The position numbers and the translations under genes were made by a program. The notes under the pieces were generated by a model that had not been told where the DNA came from, ran no database searches, and saw only the letters and a program-made list of their open reading frames with translations. DNA of 64,000 bases from Shimwellia pseudoproteus. Its GTDB lineage: Bacteria > Pseudomonadota > Gammaproteobacteria > Enterobacterales > Enterobacteriaceae. The stretch spans positions 1 through 64,000 of the forward strand of contig NZ_WBXP01000014.1 in assembly GCF_016415625.1 (NCBI RefSeq), written 5' to 3'. Shown here piece by piece: positions 54,371 to 63,698 of the stretch. The first letter of the stretch is position 1. Every line of letters starts with the position of its first letter.

Positions 54371-54988
54371 ATGCTCCGGGCCCATGAACTTCGCTGTCTG
54401 TATGACGACCGGCTGCTCTTTAGCAACCTGTCCCTGGTGATCAACGCCGGGGAACTGGTGCAAATCAGCGGCGCGAACGGCAGCGGCAAAACCAGTTTAC
54501 TGCGCATTCTGAGCGGGTTATCCCGCCCGGAAAGTGGCCAGGTGTACTGGCAAGAGCAGCCGCTAGCGGCGGTGCGCGACAGTTTTCAGCGCCAGGTGCT
54601 GTGGCTGGGCCACAAACCCGGGGTGAAAGCGGCCCTGACGGCGGATGAAAATCTGCACTTTTTCTATCCCCGCTCCCGGCTGGCCGATCGTGAACAGGCG
54701 CTGGCCGCCATCGGGCTGGCCGGATACGAAGATCAGCCGCTTGATCAGCTGTCTGCGGGCCAGCAGCGCCGCGTGGCCCTGGCCCGGCTGTGGCTGAGCG
54801 ATGCCCGGCTCTGGATGCTGGATGAACCCTTCACCGCCCTGGATAGCACGGGGATAGAAACCCTGACCAGCCTGCTGGAGCAGCACGTGCTGGGCGGTGG
54901 CAGTGTCTTGATGACCACCCACCAGCCGCTGCGCGTACTGACCTGCCCGCTGCGCGCTATTGCCCTCAACAGTGAGGAATGCCTGTGA
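54371..54988 (+). CDS. ccmA: Cytochrome c maturation ABC transporter ATP-binding protein
   Basis: A 205-residue ABC ATPase of the CcmABC(D) complex, which uses ATP to release holo-CcmE. Walker A is GANGSGKTS (about 35-43), the signature is LSAGQQRRVALARLW (about 123-137) and Walker B is LWMLDEPFTALD (about 145-156). The length equals E. coli CcmA. It is the first of nine ccm genes; the unit lies directly downstream of a c-type cytochrome gene. Confidence 0.96.
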   Translation: MLRAHELRCLYDDRLLFSNLSLVINAGELVQISGANGSGKTSLLRILSGLSRPESGQVYWQEQPLAAVRDSFQRQVLWLGHKPGVKAALTADENLHFFYPRSRLADREQALAAIGLAGYEDQPLDQLSAGQQRRVALARLWLSDARLWMLDEPFTALDSTGIETLTSLLEQHVLGGGSVLMTTHQPLRVLTCPLRAIALNSEECL

Positions 54989-55647
54989 GCCGCGCTATTT
55001 TTTACCGCGAACTGCTGCTGATGTGGCGACGCGGGGCGGAGATCCTCAACCCGCTGTGGTTTTTCCTGATCGTGATTTCGTTGTTCCCCTTCGCTATTGG
55101 CCCCAGCCCACAACTGCTGTCCCTGATTGCCCCCGGGGTGGTCTGGGTGGCGGCGTTGCTGGCGGCGCTGCTGGTGATGGATCGCCTGTTCCGGGAGGAC
55201 TGGCAGGATGGCTCCCTGGAGCAGTTGCTCCTGTTGCCGGTCCCGCTGGTGTGGGTGGTTATCATCAAAGTTGCCGCCCACTGGCTGGTGACTGGCCTGC
55301 CGCTGTTGATTATCTCCCCCCTGGCGGCGCTGTTGCTGGGGATCAATACCCACAGCGCGCTGGTGCTGGCACTGACCCTGTTACTGGGCACCCCGTGTCT
55401 GAGCTTTCTTGGCTCTGTGGGGGTGGGGCTTACCGTGGGGCTAAAGCGCGGCGGTGTGTTATTGAGTTTGCTGGTATTACCGCTGGCAATACCGCTGTTA
55501 ATTTTTGCCACCGCAGCCAGTGATGCCGCGGCATCCGGGCTGCCGGTGGACGGCTATCTGGCCATTTTGGGGGCATTTTTGCTGGCGAGTGCCACGCTGT
55601 GTCCGTTTGCGACGGCGGCAGCATTGCGCTTATCTGCCCAGTCGTGA
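54985..55647 (+). CDS. ccmB: Heme exporter membrane protein CcmB
   Basis: A 220-residue membrane subunit of the CcmABCD ABC complex with six hydrophobic helices (for example LNPLWFFLIVISLFPFAIG and VWVAALLAALLVMDRLF). I chose GTG 54985, which overlaps the ccmA stop (GTGA) and gives the usual 220 residues; ATG 54979 would add two residues. Confidence 0.94.
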   Translation: MSRAIFYRELLLMWRRGAEILNPLWFFLIVISLFPFAIGPSPQLLSLIAPGVVWVAALLAALLVMDRLFREDWQDGSLEQLLLLPVPLVWVVIIKVAAHWLVTGLPLLIISPLAALLLGINTHSALVLALTLLLGTPCLSFLGSVGVGLTVGLKRGGVLLSLLVLPLAIPLLIFATAASDAAASGLPVDGYLAILGAFLLASATLCPFATAAALRLSAQS

Positions 55648-55707
55648 GGTGTTTTCTGCCGGGCCGTCAGCGGTGCGGCAGTTATCAAGAGGTCGAGTGA
55701 GCTGCGT

Positions 55708-56445
55708 ATGTGGAAAGCGTTACATCAACTGGCCATCCCTGAGCGGTTATACCGCCTGAGTGGCAGATGGCTCCCCTGGCTGGGGGGGCTAAGTGTGCTA
55801 TTACTGGCGGTGGGTCTGGTATGGGGGTTTGTCTATGCCCCGGCAGATTACCAGCAGGGACAAAGCTATCGCATTATGTACCTGCACGTGCCCGCCGCCA
55901 TGTGGTCGATGGGGATCTACGCCGCCATGGCGATAGCTGCCTTTATTGGCCTGGTGTGGCAGATGAAAATGGCCACCCTGGCGGTGTCCGCCATGGCGCC
56001 GGTGGGTATGGTATATACCTTTATTGCCCTGATTACCGGGTCGGCCTGGGGAAAACCCATGTGGGGAACCTGGTGGATCTGGGATGCCCGGCTCACGTCG
56101 GAGCTGGTGCTGCTGTTTTTATATGCCGGGATCATTGCCTTGTATAACGCCATTGATGACCGGCGCCGGGCGGGGACCGCGGCCAGCATTCTGGTGCTGG
56201 TGGGGGTGGTAAACCTGCCGATTATTCACTTCTCAGTGGTGTGGTGGAACACCCTGCATCAGGGCTCGACCAATATGCAGCAGACCATTGATCCGACCAT
56301 GCGGATGCCGCTGCGCCTCTGTATTCTCGCGTTTCTCAGCCTGTTTGCCACCCTGACCCTGATGCGGCTGCGTAATCTGATCCTCGTGATGGAGCGCCGT
56401 CGCCCCTGGGTGCAGGGGCTGGCCCATAAAGGAGGCGCACAATGA
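55708..56445 (+). CDS. ccmC: Heme transporter CcmC
   Basis: A 245-residue six-helix membrane protein that presents heme to CcmE. The tryptophan-rich WWD domain reads WGKPMWGTWWIWDARLTSEL (about 114-133), flanked by the heme-axial histidines in MYLHVPAAMWS (about 57-67) and VVWWNTLHQG. It overlaps ccmD by ATGA. Confidence 0.96.
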   Translation: MWKALHQLAIPERLYRLSGRWLPWLGGLSVLLLAVGLVWGFVYAPADYQQGQSYRIMYLHVPAAMWSMGIYAAMAIAAFIGLVWQMKMATLAVSAMAPVGMVYTFIALITGSAWGKPMWGTWWIWDARLTSELVLLFLYAGIIALYNAIDDRRRAGTAASILVLVGVVNLPIIHFSVVWWNTLHQGSTNMQQTIDPTMRMPLRLCILAFLSLFATLTLMRLRNLILVMERRRPWVQGLAHKGGAQ

Positions 56446-56678
56446 CACCGGCGTTTCAATCCTTCAGCGCGTTCTGGGCCATGGGCGGTTACGCCTTTTA
56501 TGTCTGGCTGTCAGTGGGTATGACACTGCTGGCGCTGCTGGCCTTAGTGATTCACACCCGCTGGCAGCGGCGGGCTATTTTGGCGGATGTGCGCCGCCAT
56601 CAGGCCCGGGAGCGGCGTATCCGTGCGGCCCGGGAACAACAACACACCCCAGGGGGGCACCATGCTCGCACGCCGTAA
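56442..56678 (+). CDS. ccmD: Heme exporter protein CcmD
   Basis: A 78-residue small membrane protein with one hydrophobic helix ([23 protein letters not shown], about 14-36) and a basic cytoplasmic tail ([16 protein letters not shown]). It stabilises the CcmABC complex and release of holo-CcmE. It overlaps ccmC by 4 bases and ccmE by 17 bases. Confidence 0.93.
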   Translation: MTPAFQSFSAFWAMGGYAFYVWLSVGMTLLALLALVIHTRWQRRAILADVRRHQARERRIRAAREQQHTPGGHHARTP

Positions 56679-57144
56679 AATTCGCCTGTGGATCGCACTG
56701 GGAGTACTGGCAGGTCTCGGGGGGGCTGTCGGGCTGGTAATGTATGCGCTGAGCGCCAACATTGACCTGTTCTACACCCCGGGTGAGATAACCTATGGCA
56801 AAAACGAAACCCAGCAGAAGCCGGGCATCGGGCAGAGTTTGCGGGTGGGGGGCTATGTACAGCCAGGCAGCGTGAAGCGCGATGAGCACAGCCTACTGGT
56901 CACCTTCAAGCTCTACGATAGCCGCTCGGTGGTCAGCGTCAGTTTCCAGGGCATTCTGCCGGATCTGTTCCGCGAGGGGCAGGGGGTGGTGGCCCAGGGG
57001 GTACTTGATGGGCCAGGCCATATCACCGCCCGCCAGGTGCTGGCGAAGCATGACGAAAAATACACGCCGCCGGAAATCAAAGCGGCGATGACATCACCGG
57101 GCCGCCCCGCGTCGTCCCCGGTAACGGAGGATAACCAGGGATGA
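56662..57144 (+). CDS. ccmE: Periplasmic heme chaperone CcmE
   Basis: A 160-residue membrane-anchored OB-fold heme chaperone. After the N-terminal helix ([20 protein letters not shown]) comes [17 protein letters not shown]. The covalent heme His lies in [13 protein letters not shown] (His about 130). I chose ATG 56662 since [10 protein letters not shown] matches the family start; an in-frame ATG at 56587 is inside ccmD. It overlaps ccmF by 4 bases. Confidence 0.95.
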   Translation: MLARRKIRLWIALGVLAGLGGAVGLVMYALSANIDLFYTPGEITYGKNETQQKPGIGQSLRVGGYVQPGSVKRDEHSLLVTFKLYDSRSVVSVSFQGILPDLFREGQGVVAQGVLDGPGHITARQVLAKHDEKYTPPEIKAAMTSPGRPASSPVTEDNQG

Positions 57145-59090
57145 TGCCGGAACTGGGAAATTATTTGCTCTGCCTCGGCATGGCGGTGGCGCTACTGTTG
57201 GCTGTGTACCCGCTGTGGGGCGCCTGGCGCGGGCAGCCGCGGTTGATGGCGCTGGCCCGGCCATTGGCTATCACGCTGTTTATCGCCATTCTGATGGCGT
57301 TTGTCATTCTGGCCCACGCCTTTGTGGTGAATGACTTTACGGTGCGCTACGTGGTGGATAACTCCAACAGCGCGCTGCCGGTGTGGTACCGGATTGCCGC
57401 CACCTGGGGCTCCCATGAGGGGTCACTGCTGTTATGGGTGCTGTTGATGAGCGGCTGGACAGCGGCCGTGGCGCTGTTTACCCGCCAGATGCCCCTCGAT
57501 GCCGTGGCCAGGGTGTTGGCGGTGATGGGGATCATCAACGCCGCCTTCCTGCTGCTGATTGTCTGTACCTCTAATCCGTTCATCCGCACCCTGCCGGACT
57601 ATCCGGTTGACGGCCACGATCTTAACCCGCTGTTGCAGGATATCGGCATGATTTTCCACCCGCCTATCCTGTATATGGGCTATGTGGGATTTTCGGTCGC
57701 CTTTGCTTTTGCCATCGCCTCGCTGCTGGCCGGCAGGCTGGATACTGCCTGGGCGCGCTGGTCCCGGCCCTGGACCCAGGCCGCCTGGCTGTTCCTGACC
57801 CTGGGCATCGTGCTGGGCTCTGCCTGGGCGTATTACGTGCTGGGCTGGGGGGGCTGGTGGTTCTGGGACCCGGTCGAAAATGCGTCGCTGATGCCGTGGC
57901 TGGCGGGCACCGCCCTGATGCACTCACTGGCGGTGACCGAGAAGCGCGGCAGTTTCCGGGCCTGGACGTCACTGCTGGCTATCATTGCGTTCTCCCTGTG
58001 CCTACTGGGCACCTTCCTGGTGCGATCCGGGGTGCTGGTTTCGGTTCATGCGTTTGCCTCTGATCCTACCCGGGGCATGTTTATCCTCGCCCTGCTGGTG
58101 CTTACCATTGGCGGTTCGCTGCTGCTGTATGCCGTGCGCGGTGGCGTGGTGCGTGCCAGGGTGGCGCACCAGCTCTGGTCCCGGGAGAGTATGCTACTGG
58201 GCAACAATATTCTGCTGGTGGCGGCGATGCTGGTGGTGCTGTTGGGCACCTTGCTGCCGCTGATCCACAAGGAGATGGGGCTGGGCAGTATCTCCGTTGG
58301 TGAGCCGTTCTTTAACACCATGTTCACCGCGCTGATGGTGCCTTTTGCGCTGTTGCTGGGGATCGGGCCGCTGGTACGCTGGCGGCGGGACGATCTCTCC
58401 CGCCAGCTGAAACGGCTGGCGGCCGCCCTGGTGATAAGCCTGGTGCTGGCGCTGGTGCTGCCCTGGTGGCTGGGGGATAGGATCGCGGCGATGACCGCCA
58501 TCGGGTTGATGATGGCCCTGTGGGTGCTGGTGCTGGTGCTGGTGGATATTTATGAGAATGCCACCCAGCGCCGGGGCTTCTGGCGGGGGCTGTTACGGCT
58601 GAGCCGCAGCCAGTGGGGGATGGCGCTGGGCCATGTGGGTGTAGCGGTCACCGTGATTGGCATTGCCTTCAGTACCCAGTACAGCGTGGAGCGCGATGTC
58701 CGCATGAAGGCCGGCGATACCCTTGATATCCTGCAATATCACTTTGAGTTTCGCGGTGTTCAGGACATTGTTGGCCCCAACTGGAGCGGGGGCATGGGGG
58801 TATTCGCGGTAAGCCGTGACGGTAAGCCAGAGGCGATGCTCTATGCCGAAAAACGGTTCTACAGCGCCAGCCAGATGATGATGACCCAGGCCGCCATTGA
58901 CGGCGGATTTACCCGGGATCTGTATGCCGCCCTCGGCGAGGAGCTGGATGGCGGCAGCTGGGCGGTGCGCCTGTATTACAAGCCGTTTGTTCGCTGGATC
59001 TGGTATGGCGGCATGTTGATGGCCCTCGGCGGGTTGTGCTGCATGCTTGACCCGCGTTACCGGCAGCGTAAACGCCAGGAGGCCAGATGA
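57141..59090 (+). CDS. ccmF: Cytochrome c heme lyase subunit CcmF
   Basis: A 649-residue polytopic membrane protein, the core of the heme lyase that attaches heme to apocytochrome CxxCH motifs. The WWD domain is [19 protein letters not shown] (about 235-253), and histidines in [12 protein letters not shown] and [14 protein letters not shown] are heme ligands. The length matches E. coli CcmF (647). It overlaps ccmG by ATGA. Confidence 0.96.
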   Translation: MMPELGNYLLCLGMAVALLLAVYPLWGAWRGQPRLMALARPLAITLFIAILMAFVILAHAFVVNDFTVRYVVDNSNSALPVWYRIAATWGSHEGSLLLWVLLMSGWTAAVALFTRQMPLDAVARVLAVMGIINAAFLLLIVCTSNPFIRTLPDYPVDGHDLNPLLQDIGMIFHPPILYMGYVGFSVAFAFAIASLLAGRLDTAWARWSRPWTQAAWLFLTLGIVLGSAWAYYVLGWGGWWFWDPVENASLMPWLAGTALMHSLAVTEKRGSFRAWTSLLAIIAFSLCLLGTFLVRSGVLVSVHAFASDPTRGMFILALLVLTIGGSLLLYAVRGGVVRARVAHQLWSRESMLLGNNILLVAAMLVVLLGTLLPLIHKEMGLGSISVGEPFFNTMFTALMVPFALLLGIGPLVRWRRDDLSRQLKRLAAALVISLVLALVLPWWLGDRIAAMTAIGLMMALWVLVLVLVDIYENATQRRGFWRGLLRLSRSQWGMALGHVGVAVTVIGIAFSTQYSVERDVRMKAGDTLDILQYHFEFRGVQDIVGPNWSGGMGVFAVSRDGKPEAMLYAEKRFYSASQMMMTQAAIDGGFTRDLYAALGEELDGGSWAVRLYYKPFVRWIWYGGMLMALGGLCCMLDPRYRQRKRQEAR

Positions 59091-59644
59091 ACCGCAAGTT
59101 ACTGTTTATTCCGCTGGTGCTGTTCCTGGCCCTGGCGCTGGCCCTGATGTGGCAACTGCTGAAAAACGCCGGGGGCGATGACCCGACCAGCCTTGAGTCG
59201 GCGCTGATCGGTAAGCCGTTGCCGGCCTTCCATCTGACCCCGCTGACGGGGCCGGAAAGCGAAATCCAGCGCGACGCGCTGATCACCGGTAAGCCGCTGC
59301 TGCTCAATGTGTGGGCCACCTGGTGCCCCACCTGCCACGAGGAGCACCGCTTTCTCAACCTGTTAGCGGCCCAGGGGGTGAGTATTGTCGGCATCAATTA
59401 CAAAGATGACCGCCAGAAGGCGGTGAACTGGTTAAAAGATTACGGTAACCCTTATCAGCTTAATCTTTATGACGGCAGCGGCATGCTGGGGCTGGATCTG
59501 GGGGTATATGGCGCCCCGGAAACTTTTTTGATTGATGGCCAGGGGATTATTCGCTGGCGCCACGCCGGGGCGCTGGATGCCCGGGTCTGGCAACAGCAGT
59601 TACAGCCGCTGTGGGAGAAATACCGCGCGGGGGCAGGCGCATGA
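59087..59644 (+). CDS. ccmG: Thiol:disulfide interchange protein CcmG (DsbE)
   Basis: A 185-residue membrane-anchored periplasmic thioredoxin that reduces the apocytochrome cysteines. A signal anchor spans about 4-22; the active site is WATWCPTCHEEH (Cys80, Cys83), and GAPETFLIDGQGIIRWRHAG is the CcmG signature. It overlaps ccmH by ATGA. The operon has no dsbD; reductant could come from a DsbD elsewhere or the DipZ-like protein at 48540. Confidence 0.95.
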   Translation: MNRKLLFIPLVLFLALALALMWQLLKNAGGDDPTSLESALIGKPLPAFHLTPLTGPESEIQRDALITGKPLLLNVWATWCPTCHEEHRFLNLLAAQGVSIVGINYKDDRQKAVNWLKDYGNPYQLNLYDGSGMLGLDLGVYGAPETFLIDGQGIIRWRHAGALDARVWQQQLQPLWEKYRAGAGA

Positions 59645-60096
59645 AACGACTGATACTGACACTGTGCGGCTTACTGCTGGCCTGGCAGGCCCTGGCGGTG
59701 ATTGATACCTGGCAGTTCCGCACCCCGGCCGAGGAGCAAACCTTCCGCGAGATCACCTCGCAATTACGGTGCCCAAAATGCCAGAACAACAGCATTGCGG
59801 ATTCGGACGCGATGATCGCTGCCGATATGCGGGCCAAGGTGTACCAGTTGTTGCAGCAGGGGAAGAGTAAGCAACAAATCATTGATTATATGGTGGCGCG
59901 CTACGGCAATTTCGTCAGCTACAACCCGCCGTTAACCCCGGGCACCCTGGCGCTGTGGGCGGTGCCGCTGTTGTTTATTTTCGCGGGCATCGGGGCGGTT
60001 ATTATCACCGCCAGACGGCGGGCGCAAACCCAGCTCACCCTGGACGATGCCGAACGCCAGCGGCTGGCAGAACTTCTCAGTAAAGGAAAAGAGTGA
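59641..60096 (+). CDS. ccmH: Cytochrome c maturation protein CcmH (short form)
   Basis: A 151-residue protein with a signal peptide (about 1-20), a periplasmic thiol-redox domain with LRCPKCQNNSIADSDA (Cys43, Cys46) and a membrane anchor (about 103-123). It passes reduced apocytochrome to CcmF. It covers only the first part of E. coli CcmH; the TPR part is the separate ccmI gene next to it. I chose ATG 59641, overlapping the ccmG stop. Confidence 0.93.
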   Translation: MKRLILTLCGLLLAWQALAVIDTWQFRTPAEEQTFREITSQLRCPKCQNNSIADSDAMIAADMRAKVYQLLQQGKSKQQIIDYMVARYGNFVSYNPPLTPGTLALWAVPLLFIFAGIGAVIITARRRAQTQLTLDDAERQRLAELLSKGKE

Positions 60097-60956
60097 TGAG
60101 CCCTGTGATTATTGTCGCGGTACTGTTGTTGCTGGTGGTGCTGGCGGTGCTGTTTATCCCGTGGTCAACCAACAGCGCTACCGATAGGGATACCCTGAAT
60201 CAGCGCTTCTACCGCTCCCGGCTGGACGAGCTGGCCCGGGAAGGTCATGGCCCTGATGATGCGCTGGTGGTCGAGCTGCAACGCACGCTGCTGGACGACA
60301 TTCCCCGGGGGGAAAAACGCGCTCTGGCGCAGGCGGCGGCCCCGGCGATGAGCCGTTGGGTGCTGTTGCCCGGCGCTCTGGTGGTGGTACTGGTCAGCGG
60401 CGGGTTGTACTGGCACTCTGCGAATGTTGAGCAACTGCTACAGTGGCAGCACGCGCGCGCGCAGTATCCGCAACTGCTCAAACAGGTGATGGACCCTCAG
60501 GCAGCGCCGCTGCGCGAGGATCAACTGGCCAGCCTGGCCCTCGGCCTGCGCAGCCGGTTACAGGATGATCGGCAGAATATCGCGCAGTGGCGCTTGCTGG
60601 GGCGGATTGGGGTGACCCTGAATGACAACGCTATCATCCTCGGGGCCTTTAGCCAGGCCTGGCAACTGGCGCCCAAAGATAGCCAAGTCACCGTAGATTA
60701 TGCCGGTGCGCTGGTCCGCTCCGGCGAACAGGGCAACATCCGCAAAGGGGAGTTACTGCTGCGCGATGTGCTGGCGCAAGATGCCAACAATGTGCAGGCA
60801 CTGGATTTGCTGGCGTTCAGTGACTACCTCCAGCAGCGTTATGATCAGGCGGCGCAACACTGGAAGCAGGCGCTGGCGCTGACCCCGGCGGATGATCCCC
60901 AACATGCGATTATTGCCGGTAATTTGCGCCAGGCCACACTGCGCAGCCAGCAGTAA
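60096..60956 (+). CDS. ccmI: Apocytochrome chaperone CcmI
   Basis: A 286-residue membrane-anchored protein with two N-terminal helices (about 2-22 and 88-106) around a cytoplasmic loop, and a C-terminal periplasmic TPR region (about 145-285; WRLLGRIGVTLNDNAIILGA and ALDLLAFSDYLQQRYDQAAQ). In E. coli this part is fused to CcmH; here it is separate. It binds apocytochrome C-termini. ATG 60096 gives TGATG coupling with ccmH; GTG 60093 is the alternative. It ends the ccm operon. Confidence 0.9.
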   Translation: MSPVIIVAVLLLLVVLAVLFIPWSTNSATDRDTLNQRFYRSRLDELAREGHGPDDALVVELQRTLLDDIPRGEKRALAQAAAPAMSRWVLLPGALVVVLVSGGLYWHSANVEQLLQWQHARAQYPQLLKQVMDPQAAPLREDQLASLALGLRSRLQDDRQNIAQWRLLGRIGVTLNDNAIILGAFSQAWQLAPKDSQVTVDYAGALVRSGEQGNIRKGELLLRDVLAQDANNVQALDLLAFSDYLQQRYDQAAQHWKQALALTPADDPQHAIIAGNLRQATLRSQQ

Positions 60957-61028
60957 CGGTTCACTGAGTATTATCGCGTGCGACCCCCCGTACCGCGGGC
61001 CGTCGCGTGCCTGTTATTGGGAGTGGCC

Positions 61029-63306
61029 ATGAAGCAAAAACAACGTGCAGTTGCCGGTGTGCGCCAGTATGGCGGCCCTGCCGGGGGATGGGGGGCGCTC
61101 AAAGCCACCGCTATTGCTATCCGTACCCAAATGGATACGCTGGATGCCCCGCCAACCTTACTGCGGGCTAATCAGCCAGATGGCTTCGACTGCCCGGGGT
61201 GTGCCTGGCCAGATAAAGACCATAAATCCACCTTTCAGTTCTGCGAGAACGGCGCCAAGGCGGTCAGCTGGGAGGCCACCAGCAAGCGCGTGACCCCGGC
61301 GTTTCTGGCGGAGAATACCGTCAGCAGCCTGCTGGCAACATCCGATTATGCGCTGGAGAATTATGGCCGCCTGACCCATCCGCTGGTGTACCACCGTGAG
61401 TCTGATACGTTCCGGCCGGTGGCGTGGGACACGGCGTTTGCCCGCATCGGTGAGGTGCTGCGCGGGTTAGCCCCGGAGCAGGTTGAGTTTTACACCTCTG
61501 GCCGGGCGTCTAATGAGGCGGCGTTCCTCTACCAGCTGTTTGCCCGGGAGCTGGGCAGCAACAACTTCCCGGACTGCTCTAATATGTGCCACGAGCCCAC
61601 CAGTGTCGGGCTGCCGCAATCTATCGGGATCGGTAAGGGCACGGTATCCCTCAGCGATTTCGACCATACCGAGCTGATTATCTCCATTGGTCATAATCCC
61701 GGCACCAACCACCCGCGGATGATGGGAACCCTGCATGACGCGGCCCGCCGCGGGGTGCCGATTATTGTGTTTAACCCACTGCGCGAGCGTTCCCTGGAGC
61801 GGTTTGCCGATCCGCAAGATCTGCTGGAGATGGCCACCTACCGTTCCACCCCCATTGCGTCCACCTATTTTCAGGTCAAAGCCGGTGGCGATGCCGCGGC
61901 GCTGAAAGGGATAGCTAAAGCGTTACTGGCCCTTGATGCCCGCCAGCCGGTGCTTGATCATGAATTTATCCGCGACCATACCGCCAACTTTGCCCCCTTT
62001 GTTGCCGATATTAGCGCCACCCAATGGGATGAGATTGAACAGGAGTCCGGCCTGGCCCGCGAAGAGCTGGAGCGGGTTGCCCGGGCGTATGCGGAATCCA
62101 GCGCGACCATCATCACCTATGGGATGGGGATAACCCAGCACAATACCGGCACCGCCAACGTGCGCCTGATTGCCGATCTTCTGCTGCTGAAAGGCAATAT
62201 CGGCAAGCCCGGGGCCGGGATCTGCCCGCTGCGCGGCCATTCGAATGTGCAGGGGAACCGGACTGTCGGCATCAGCGAGAAACCCAGCCCGGCTTTCCTG
62301 GCGAGCATTGAACGGGTGTTTGGGTTTACGCCGCCGTCCCGGCACGGCCACGATGCGCTGCAAGCCATGCAGGCGATGATTCGCGGCGAGTCGAAAGCAC
62401 TGTTGTGCCTGGGGGGGGAATTTTGCCGTGGCGCTGCCGGACCACCAGCGCGGTTTTCCGGCTATGGGCCAGCTCGATCTCAGTGTGCATGTGGCCACCA
62501 AACTGAACCGTTCCCATCTGCTGGTGGCAAAAGAAACCTATATCCTCCCCTGCCTGGGGCGAACGGAGCTGGATGAGCAGCAAACTGGCCGCCAGTGTAT
62601 TACCGTGGAGGATTCGATGTCGATGGTGCATGCCTCTTCCGGGCGGCTGAAACCGGCGTCGCCACTGCTGCGCGCTGAACCAGCCATCGTGGCGGGGATT
62701 GCCAGCGCGACCCTGCCGGACTCCCGTGTTGACTGGCACGCTCTGGTGGCGGATTACGATCGTATCCGCGATCTGATTGAACAAACAATCCCCGGTTTTG
62801 AACACTACAACCAGCGCATTCGCCAGCCGGGGGGCTTCCGTATGCCGCTGGCCGCCACCGAACGCCAGTGGCTGACCCCGACCGGCAAAGCGACATTTTC
62901 GGTCTTTCGCGGTGTGCGTGAGGATGTCACCTTCGACGATTGTCAGGTACTGCGGCTGGTGACCCTGCGCAGCCATGATCAGTACAACACCACGATCTAC
63001 GCGCTGGATGACCGCTATCGCGGGGTGTTTGGCCGCCGGGATGTGCTGTTTATGAATGCCGGGGACATGGCGCGGCTGGGGGTTGAACACGGCGATGTGG
63101 TGGATATTGTCTCCGCCATGCCGGGCCATGATGGGGTTCTGGCAAATATCACCGTGGTGGCATTTAACATTGCCCCGGGGGCGGTGGGGGCCTATTACCC
63201 GGAAGCCAATGTGCTGATCCCGCTGGATTATTCAGATAAACAGAGCGGTACCCCGTCTTACAAATCCGCCCCGGTGCGTATTCGGCACCGCCCGCAGGGG
63301 GAATAG
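61029..63306 (+). pseudogene. YdeP-like molybdopterin oxidoreductase with a G8-tract frameshift
   Basis: The gene encodes two pieces of one FdhF/YdeP-type bis-MGD oxidoreductase. The first starts at ATG 61029 (GGAG behind it; an upstream frame start at 60978 is less likely). It has GFDCPGCAWPD, FYTSGRASNEAAFLYQ, DCSNMCHEPTSVG with a Cys as presumed Mo ligand, and GHSNVQGNRTVGI, and runs to ALLCLGGEF. It then shifts: eight G at 62411-62418 should be seven to give ALLCLGGNFAVALPDHQRGF. The downstream frame continues with DLSVHVATKLNRSHLL to the stop at 63306 (RSHDQYNTTIYALDDRYRGV). Repaired length is about 758 residues, like E. coli YdeP, whose role in acid resistance is not fully defined. Either a sequencing error or a phase-variable/inactivating insertion. 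Confidence 0.85.
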
Positions 63307-63326
63307 TTGCGGGCCGTGCCCGGGGC

Positions 63327-63698
63327 TCAGGCGGCGGTCATGATCCAGTCACTTTCGATATGAATTTCAAAATCCGTATAGCGCGCAATGGGCTGTACGG
63401 TATTCCCTTTACGGATTAAGGTCACAAAGCCGTGGCCCTCAAGGGTTTTCAGGGTGGTGGAGAGGTTACTGACCTGGCGACCGGAGAGGCGCGCCAGCTC
63501 GCTGATGGTGGCGGGTTTGGCCTGGTCCATCAAACGCAGTAAGACAATATTATCGTTGCTGAGGATCTGGCCAATGGCGTTCAGTGAGGCAAACCAGATA
63601 TTGGGTTCACTGGGGCCGGGGTGATATTTCCCGGCGGCGATGGCGAGCATTTTAGTGCGCAGCTTCTGTTCTGAGATAACACCCAGTAGTGCTTTCAT
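63327..63698 (-). CDS. TumA-like HTH antitoxin of a TumE/TumA pair
   Basis: A 123-residue protein with a winged helix-turn-helix (about 50-105, RLMDQAKPATISELARLSGR and LSTTLKTLEGHGFVTL), similar to MarR/ArsR-like regulators (HVO_A0114 group). Its ATG overlaps the stop of the gene before it (ATGA), which has the TumE/DUF6516 pattern, so the pair is likely a type II toxin-antitoxin module with the toxin first. The C-terminal end is FEIHIESDWIMTAA. It is convergent with the YdeP-like gene. Confidence 0.78.
   Translation of the reverse strand: MKALLGVISEQKLRTKMLAIAAGKYHPGPSEPNIWFASLNAIGQILSNDNIVLLRLMDQAKPATISELARLSGRQVSNLSTTLKTLEGHGFVTLIRKGNTVQPIARYTDFEIHIESDWIMTAA

Noticed and set aside
60978-61028. 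Upstream start for the YdeP-like gene
   Set aside because: It adds residues not expected in the family and lacks a clear ribosome site; ATG 61029 follows GGAG and gives the usual N-terminus leading to GGWGALK.
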